64,000 bases of DNA from assembly GCA_043228905.1 (NCBI GenBank), contig JBHGNT010000018.1:2604001-2668000 (forward strand), read 5' to 3'. Positions within the stretch are counted from its first letter, which is position 1, and every line of letters starts with the position of its first letter. Below the pieces are notes generated by a model that worked only from the letters and a program-made list of their open reading frames with translations, was not told where the DNA came from and did no database searches. This stretch comes from Azolla caroliniana. Lineage: Eukaryota; Polypodiophyta. The position numbers were made by a program, and so were the translations under genes. This document shows positions 58,456-64,000 of the stretch, one piece after another.

Positions 58456-58729
58456 CTACATTTTAACATTTTCTTCTATTTCTTCATACTTATTCAATCG
58501 AGTACTCCTTATGCATTCCACGTAGTGTACAAAATACACTGTGACAACTTCTTGGACATTTTTCATCATGCACTGATTGATGAGATATATGGTTTGACAG
58601 TCATAATGTGGAGAGTGCACATGAGAAAATGAGTTAGACTAAAAATATATAAAGGATACTAAGGTCAAAACTATGAAAAGAAGGTCATGGGACAATACGA
58701 AGTTAGAGACAACAAAAACATACCTAAGT

Positions 58730-58800
58730 TGACAAGAGCTTAGCTTAGATTAGGAGTAGAAGGTCAAGGGTTTGAGTCTTGTTTGAACTATGAGAGATCA
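58730..58800 (+). repeat. tRNA-derived SINE fragment, diverged
   Basis: GACAAGAGCTTAGCTTAGAT and AAGGGTTTGAGTCTTG are spaced as A and B boxes. It is more like the copy at 17138 than the ones at 58382 and 60060. Confidence 0.5.
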
Positions 58801-59119
58801 AGCATACATTGATGGGATGAATTAGAGGAATGCAAATGGAATTGCATGCAAAGATGAAAAAGGCGAGGAAAAAGCAACATGCATGCAAAAAAGAGGATTA
58901 CTATTTTTATTTGCATGAGGATCTCTATAGGCCTATAAAAGTACAAGAAAGCTCATTCCGAGGGTTGGATTTTGGATCAAGGCAAATACGTTGTTAGAAT
59001 CTCGAACGAGCTCCAAGTAGTGAACCAAGAGGGTGTTCAAGATAACCTACAACAAGAGGCAATGAAGATGTCTCACCGAACCCAATACATCGTCACTTTT
59101 ATATCAAGGTTCAATCCAA

Positions 59120-59997
59120 TAGGGATCGACAACGGTTCGGTTTAGGCTTAGTCAGTTTGGCCTTATCCAAGCCAAACTGGTTAAGCCTAAACCATTTTAG
59201 GGTTCTCAAACCAAAATCAAACAAATCCAAATTGATCCCTAAACTGGTTTGGCTTAATCCGATTTGGGAACCGATTTGAAAATATATAAGCAGAAGCTAG
59301 GAGTGACACCAATGTCAGTGGAGGCCAAGAATTAGTATGGAAAGGAGTCCCATCCCCATCCCAACCCTAAGCTTCAGCCTAAACTTGAGCTCGATCCCAA
59401 CCCTACGCCCGAGCTCGAGCCTCATTTGGCGATGTCCTTGGGTCACACTCATTCTAACACACTATATTCTTGTTATTAGGTTTTAGTTCCATTTTTACAC
59501 ACACATTTTCCTTAAGAAAAAGAGAGGAGGAAGAGGTTTTTTATTGAAATAGTAGAAATCCTCCTCCTCCTCCTCCTCTTCTTTAAACCCTCGCCACAAC
59601 CCTACTTCCTATCTCTGCTCCCCTTGCTCCCCCACCCACCCACCCACGGACACAGCCGCAAACATTGAGTGATGACGACGAAGGAAAACACACAGCCATG
59701 GCCAAGAGTCTTCACTCTCTAGCAATGATGAAGATACTCTTATGAGGATCCCCCCTCCCTTCTACCTCTGTTGCTCGTTTCTCCACCTTTGTTGCTTGTT
59801 TCTCTAGAGCTCCCTTCCCTTAGCCCGTCTCTAACCTAATTAAATCACATAAATGGATTTGCCAGTTTGAGCCGGTTATGCAAGGCTCAAGCCAAGCCGA
59901 GGCGAGCTCAAACCGTTTAGGCAAGCTTAAGGCTAAGATGAGCCAACAAGCCGTTTTAAACCGTTTTAGGCTTGAGCTGAGCCGTTGCCGATCCCTA
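59120..59997. mobile_element. Non-autonomous hAT-type DNA transposon (878 bp)
   Basis: Terminal inverted repeats begin TAGGGATCGACAACGG on the left and TAGGGATCGGCAACGG on the right (reverse complement), 15 of 16 bases alike. The element is flanked by a perfect 8-bp target duplication CAATCCAA (59112-59119 and 59998-60005). An 8-bp duplication with TAGGG termini is diagnostic of the hAT superfamily. The interior has GGCTTAAACCGTTTT-like subterminal repeats, a (CCT)n and a (CCCA)n tract, and no transposase, so it must depend on enzyme supplied in trans. Confidence 0.88.
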
Positions 59998-60059
59998 CAA
60001 TCCAATTCATAATCTAAATTTAGGGCATGTTATGTTGCAATATATATTAAACCCATGAT

Positions 60060-60130
60060 GAGTTAGTACAATGTTAAGGCTTAGGATTGTTAACGTGGAG
60101 GTACAAGGTTCGAATCTTGTCCTGTATATG
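60060..60130 (+). repeat. tRNA-derived SINE fragment
   Basis: GAGTTAGTACAATGTTAAGG and AAGGTTCGAATCTTG give A and B boxes. The B box here is closest to the GGTTCGAATCC consensus. It lies 60 bp right of the hAT element. Confidence 0.68.
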
Positions 60131-61181
60131 TAATATGTTTATTTTAGGCATTCCAAGGGAGTATATAGATACATTACAAAAGTCAAGAATATGCCAAATC
60201 ATTGATTACCACATCTTGCTTGGAATGTTGGATGTAAGCTACAAAAGAATCATAAGAGTAAGATTCTCTCATCAGATAGGGTTGTTGACATAAGGAAATG
60301 GTTTAGAAGATGGGGTGTGGATGATCTTTTAGAGGTTTCGGGCGATGTCATGCATTATCTAACGATTGAGGAAAGGTTGGTGGAATCATTAAGGATGAAG
60401 TGGGAAGATGCTAAGAGGACAAAGTTAGAATACTATGTAGGATCTATGTATCGATGGAGTTAACTCCTCGATGTCGTTTGCATAGTTCAGACCGGCGTAT
60501 GCCCTTTTGATGGTGAATCGGGCAAAGATGGTTGTCGGACACCTCTGAGCCTCACACTCACTTAATGATTAATAGATGATTAAGCACAATATCTCTCTCA
60601 CTCTCGCTCTCATAGACAATAGGGTAATGAATATAGACAATAAGAGTAATGAATATGTTTATTAACCCTCTTTGCTAAGAGGTCTAGCACCAACAAGGAA
60701 GAGAGATTAGTGTTTTCTAACTAAACACCTCACTAATCTCTCTTAAGCTTAAAGGTTACAAGGAGGAGAGGAAGCTCTAACTCTTAATCAATAGGGAGAT
60801 CTTTACAAATGGAAGAACCCTTATAAAGTCACCACCATGTGGTTTATATAGCATTTACATTTAGGGTATGGACCTTTCACACTTGGATGTCCCTTAGCCC
60901 TCTTTTCTCTTGCCATTCCCTCTTCGTAGGTCCTTTAACCATACTACGTCCTTGTTGATGCGCTCTTCTTCATTACCGGTCGTGGTGCGATCCAAGCGCT
61001 TAACATCTCCCCCAACCTAATGAGTGCACACTCCCGGGTGCATTGTGGGAAGGGAGCTTTGGGCGTTGGGGGTGAGAAGGATAGAGTAGGGGGGTTCGTC
61101 GGGGGGTGGTCGTCAGCGAAGATGGTGGCGATGGCGTTGGTGGAGGTGGTGTCACCGATTTGGGCGATGGCGCTATAATGG
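60131..61181. other. No gene supported
   Basis: A partly GC-rich interval. The Pro/Ser/Thr-rich minus-strand frame at 60944-61465 overlaps the better ORF at 61182-61655 in another frame and has low-complexity composition. Confidence 0.4.
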
Positions 61182-61655
61182 TCATGGAGGTGAGGGGGGG
61201 ATTTCGGTGAAACGCCAACCTTCGCGTCTGGAATACTCGGAGTAGGCGGCGGGGATGATGTTGGGGACGACGCTAGGGGCCTTCGTGGTGCGGAAGGGAA
61301 TGCCATCCACCGGCAAATGGAGCTTAGTGCAAACATCGACGACGTTGAATTGGAACTCGAAAGGGGTAGCATCCGTGAAGGCATGGATGCAAACGTGGCC
61401 GGTATCGGGGTTGTATCCTGTGAGGAACCAACTAACCAGCTTGGGAAGTACACCCCAAGGGCCAATCCCGAGGAAAAACTTGAGGCCTAGTCGGGAAAGG
61501 GTGTCAAAAACATCAAGCTCGCGGCACTTGAGTTGCATAACGGCAATGGGTACTCGATAGGTGTTTTTGAACTCGGCTTCAATTACCAAGGAGCCACAAC
61601 CAACATCGGGGTAGTATGCGTGGAGGAGCTTGGTGAATGGGTTGGACGCCATCAA
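61182..61655 (-). CDS. Hypothetical ORF, 157 aa, not recognised
   Basis: An open frame from ATG 61655 (ATG 61652 follows directly) to a stop at 61182. The composition looks like real protein: CGSLVIEAEFKNTYRVPIAV, LSRLGLKFFLGIGPWGVLPK, LVSWFLTGYNPDTGHVCIHA, LPVDGIPFRTTKAP. I do not recognise the family. The style resembles N-terminal domains of transposon-associated plant proteins, but no catalytic motif is seen. The C terminus becomes proline-rich just before the stop, which may mark a frameshift or the edge of similarity. No neighbour explains it; it could be a fragment of a mobile element, or one exon of a larger gene. Confidence 0.45.
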   Translation of the reverse strand: MMASNPFTKLLHAYYPDVGCGSLVIEAEFKNTYRVPIAVMQLKCRELDVFDTLSRLGLKFFLGIGPWGVLPKLVSWFLTGYNPDTGHVCIHAFTDATPFEFQFNVVDVCTKLHLPVDGIPFRTTKAPSVVPNIIPAAYSEYSRREGWRFTEIPPSPP

Positions 61656-61903
61656 TTATAACCTGCTAGGAAAAAGATTAGTATAGCCATATGGGGGTGT
61701 ACCAATTCTTACACTACCCTGCCCGTGTCTAGGCAACAATATGACTAATGATGTTGTATTTACCTATTGATGTGAAGGATTTATTGTGATTAGTTATAAA
61801 TATTAGAATTGAAAGTAGGATGAGGTGTTTTGAGGGATAACGATATTTAGATGTATATTTTAGAGGGACTTACGGGTTAGTGTCCAGGTTGTGTCTAAAC
61901 CCT

Positions 61904-62042
61904 CTCTTCGAACCGGGGAGGGGTTCGAAGAGTCCCTCTCCTCGAACCGAGGAGGGGTTCGAAGAGGGCCTCTCCTCAAACTGGGGCGGGTTCGAACCGG
62001 GAAGAGGAGCTCTCTTTGAACCGGAGAGGGGTTTAAAGAGAG
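61904..62042. repeat. Cluster of GGTTCGAAGAG/CTCTTCGAACC hairpins
   Basis: CTCTTCGAACC (61904-61914) and GGTTCGAAGAG (61922-61932) form a perfect 11-bp inverted repeat around GGGGAGG. Similar arms follow at about 61940-61970, and more diverged ones at 61985-62042 (GGTTCGAACC, CTTTGAACC). Frames on both strands stay open because of the repeat and are not genes. Confidence 0.8.
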
Positions 62043-63049
62043 CTGTGAGGGGAGGCAACGAGGCCGCGCATGAAGCAGCCAGATGCGACCGCCAACGACA
62101 AGAGGGCGGTGGAAACGACGCGATAGTCGTCGTGGCCACCATAGGAGGTGGTTAGGGTTGTGGTGTTGGCAGGGGCCGAGAGCGCAGGAAGAGTGAGCAA
62201 AAAATAGATTATTAGACCTACCCGAGGAGGAGGCGGTGGCAAGAAGCGGGGCTCTGAAGGTGGGGGGGAGGGCGATGAAACACAAAATGAGGGAAGCGTA
62301 CAACGCGAGAGGGGTTGGAGCGCAATCACAGAGGGAGGAGGAAGAGCGGTGAAGGAGAAGAAAGAGTCGTGAGGGGGAAAGAGGAGTGGGGAAAGGAAGG
62401 CAAAAAAGAGAGGACCTAAAATTACCATGCAAAATAATATGTAAAAGAATGAGACGAACAAAAATAGATAGACCACAAGTAGAAATAATCGCCCGGGGTG
62501 CCCCTAAAATTAAAGGGTAACTCCAAGATTTTAAATACTAATACTTATACTGAAAAAATTTAAAATTGCGGGCGGGGATTATTGTCTACCGAGCACGATA
62601 ACGGAGGTCGGGGGAGAAGATAGGCCGAGTAGTCGCTGAACGGAGTGACATAAGGTAGGGGGAGGGGTTAACAGGGTTTGGGGTGGGCCAAGGTTTATAT
62701 GCGGACAGTAGGGTGGGACGGGAGTCCACCAGGGGTTTCGTGAGAGTTTGGGAAATTTAGGGGTTTTTCGGTGGAATTGAGGGGGCGGGTGTGGGGTGTG
62801 TGGGGAAAAGGGGGGCATGTGAAGTAGTTTTATGGGGCATTCAACCTCCTAGTTGTTGAGTCTGGTCGGGTCTATGGCCTTAACCTGGGCGGGGTATTTG
62901 GCCGATGTGTGCAGTTGTCGGTTGTCCCGTGCAGTCATGGTATGGTTGCGGGTGGGAAGTGGCTTCGTTTCGGGACCTAGAAGCTAGTGGCACCTTTGTG
63001 CCAACCTTGGGCGTTTGTGAGTGCTTTTCTGACTTGCCAAATAGCACGT
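62043..63049. other. No gene supported
   Basis: GC- and purine-rich sequence with overlapping low-complexity frames on both strands. Confidence 0.4.
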
Positions 63050-63760
63050 TGTCGCGTATTTCCATGCGTGCGTGTAGAATAAGGCGGGACCACGGGGGTC
63101 TTGGACTAGGGAGTACATGGGAAGACGGGTATGAGCAAAGTGGAAGAGATTACCACGGTAGAGAAAGTAGAAAGAGACAAGGTTTAAGAAGTTATGTATA
63201 TTATGGGCATGAAAGCCTCAATGCGATTACAACTGCGGCCGCGTGGGCCGGACTCAAAACATCAGTAGAATGTAAACCCTAATCGGATAAGTAAAGAAAG
63301 AAATGAAGAAACCCTAAAAGAAACCCTGGACCTAAGTGGTATACCTCTTCTCACTCAAAATAGGCAACCCCTTCAATGGTGCCCCTTCCTCTCCCTTTAT
63401 AGCATAAGGAGAGAAAGCCGTTACAAAAAGGGAGAGCCTAAATATCCCATTCATTCAATGGGGGATATTTGCTTAGATTCTTGGGGGAGGGATTGATGGG
63501 GCCTTAACTCCCACTCCTCACACATACTACCATGCCCATTACTCACCTCGTACTCCTATGTACCCCTCTCTTTCTCATGTGGATATGCACATAAGTGCAC
63601 ATCACATTTATATTTTAGGAATCTTGTGGTGCATTTCTTACAATTTGTATTTGTTCTTATTAATATTTTACAAAAATGTCATGTGCGTGTGCAACGTTGC
63701 ACACCCCGGTTTTGCTCACTCCGCTCGGTTTTCCCCCTATGGACGAAAATCTTCACAACA
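63050..63760 (-). repeat. LTR of a third, diverged A/B-family Ty3 element
   Basis: It begins TGTCGCGTATTTCCATGCG, GCGTGTAGAATAAGGCGGGA, CCACGGGGGTCTTGGACT, matching the element B LTR (TGTCGCGTTATTACGTGCG ... CCACGGGGGTCTTGGACC). It ends CCCTATGGACGAAAATCTTC then ACAACA, matching B's GCCTATGGCCGATTTTCTTC then ACGACA. At about 711 bp it is somewhat longer than B's 634 bp. Orientation is minus, so this is the 3' LTR and the element body lies to the right. Confidence 0.82.
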
Positions 63761-64000
63761 ACGTTCTCCGCGGTGTGGTCCTTCGGCAATGTGATGTGGA
63801 ACCATCGAAGCCACGGAAGTTGTCGTTGCATACTTCGAGGTTCGGGCAACCTAGATGTCCCCATGTTTCGAAGGAGAAAAGGGTTAGTGATGCTCCAGTG
63901 TCGATTACCGCCATTAAATGGCACGTCGTCAACGAAGCATGGTAGGTGCATCATCATGTCATTAGAGTCAACCGCCTTAGCCATAGCTGCTAAGTGGGTG
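63761..64000 (-). other. Start of the body of the third A/B-family element, cut by the window edge
   Basis: An open minus-strand frame (FVDDVPFNGGNRHWSITNPF, MGTSRLPEPRSMQRQLPWLR) runs from 63984 into the LTR. It does not match the 3' end of elements A or B and I do not recognise it. If the LTR assignment is right, this is the 3' internal end of the element. Confidence 0.4.

Noticed and set aside
61880-62155. Plus-strand ORF with GRGSKSPSPRTEEGFEEG
   Set aside because: It is created by the GGTTCGAAGAG hairpin repeats; open frames occur on both strands.

Overview
This is nuclear DNA of a land plant. Most of the window is AT-rich, with spliced genes carrying plant-type GT-AG introns, and it is full of retrotransposon debris. 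Three things suggest a homosporous fern, or at least a non-angiosperm: the wording of a decayed PLS-class PPR gene, a LINE relic of a type I associate with ferns, and Ty3 elements whose reverse transcriptases look more like fungal or early-land-plant lineages than the usual angiosperm ones. The species assignment is inference.

Layout. (1) 1-17 kb is a four-element nest. An old Ty3/gypsy element 'C' (minus strand) is interrupted by a Ty1/copia element 'D' (LTR 586-977) in its RNase H region and by a GC-rich Ty3 element 'B' (2804-16766, minus strand) in its gag. B's 3' LTR is itself split by a younger relative 'A' (3362-10341, plus strand). A and B share LTR ends, a primer-binding site that fits plant tRNA-Trp, a fused gag-protease ORF, and a pol ORF in the -1 frame. 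(2) 17-27 kb has no intact gene: a tRNA-derived SINE, a decayed tandem array, a PPR pseudogene (18.9-21.05 kb) and a LINE fragment (26.3-27.1 kb). (3) 27.96-31.0 kb is an R2R3-MYB gene with a His-rich N terminus, a peculiar intron made of decaying copies of a small coding segment, and a seven-fold repeat in its C-terminal region. (4) 31-38 kb is intergenic, with a second C-type Ty3 fragment and several local tandem duplications. (5) 38.27-41.84 kb (minus) encodes a PHAX-type RNA-export adaptor. (6) 43.99-47.88 kb (plus) encodes a short-chain dehydrogenase of the NYC1/NOL chlorophyll b reductase type with an altered catalytic tyrosine. (7) 49.70-57.59 kb (minus) encodes a 15-exon DEDDh 3'-5' exonuclease resembling SDN5. 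(8) 58-64 kb holds SINEs, an 878-bp non-autonomous hAT element with a perfect 8-bp target duplication, an unrecognised ORF, a run of TTCGAA hairpins, and a third, diverged LTR of the A/B family at 63.05 kb.

The four host genes do not form a pathway. PHAX and the SDR are transcribed divergently; the SDR and the exonuclease converge. Exon coordinates come from hand translation with checked splice phases; all three spliced models total to multiples of three, and none has transcript support here.
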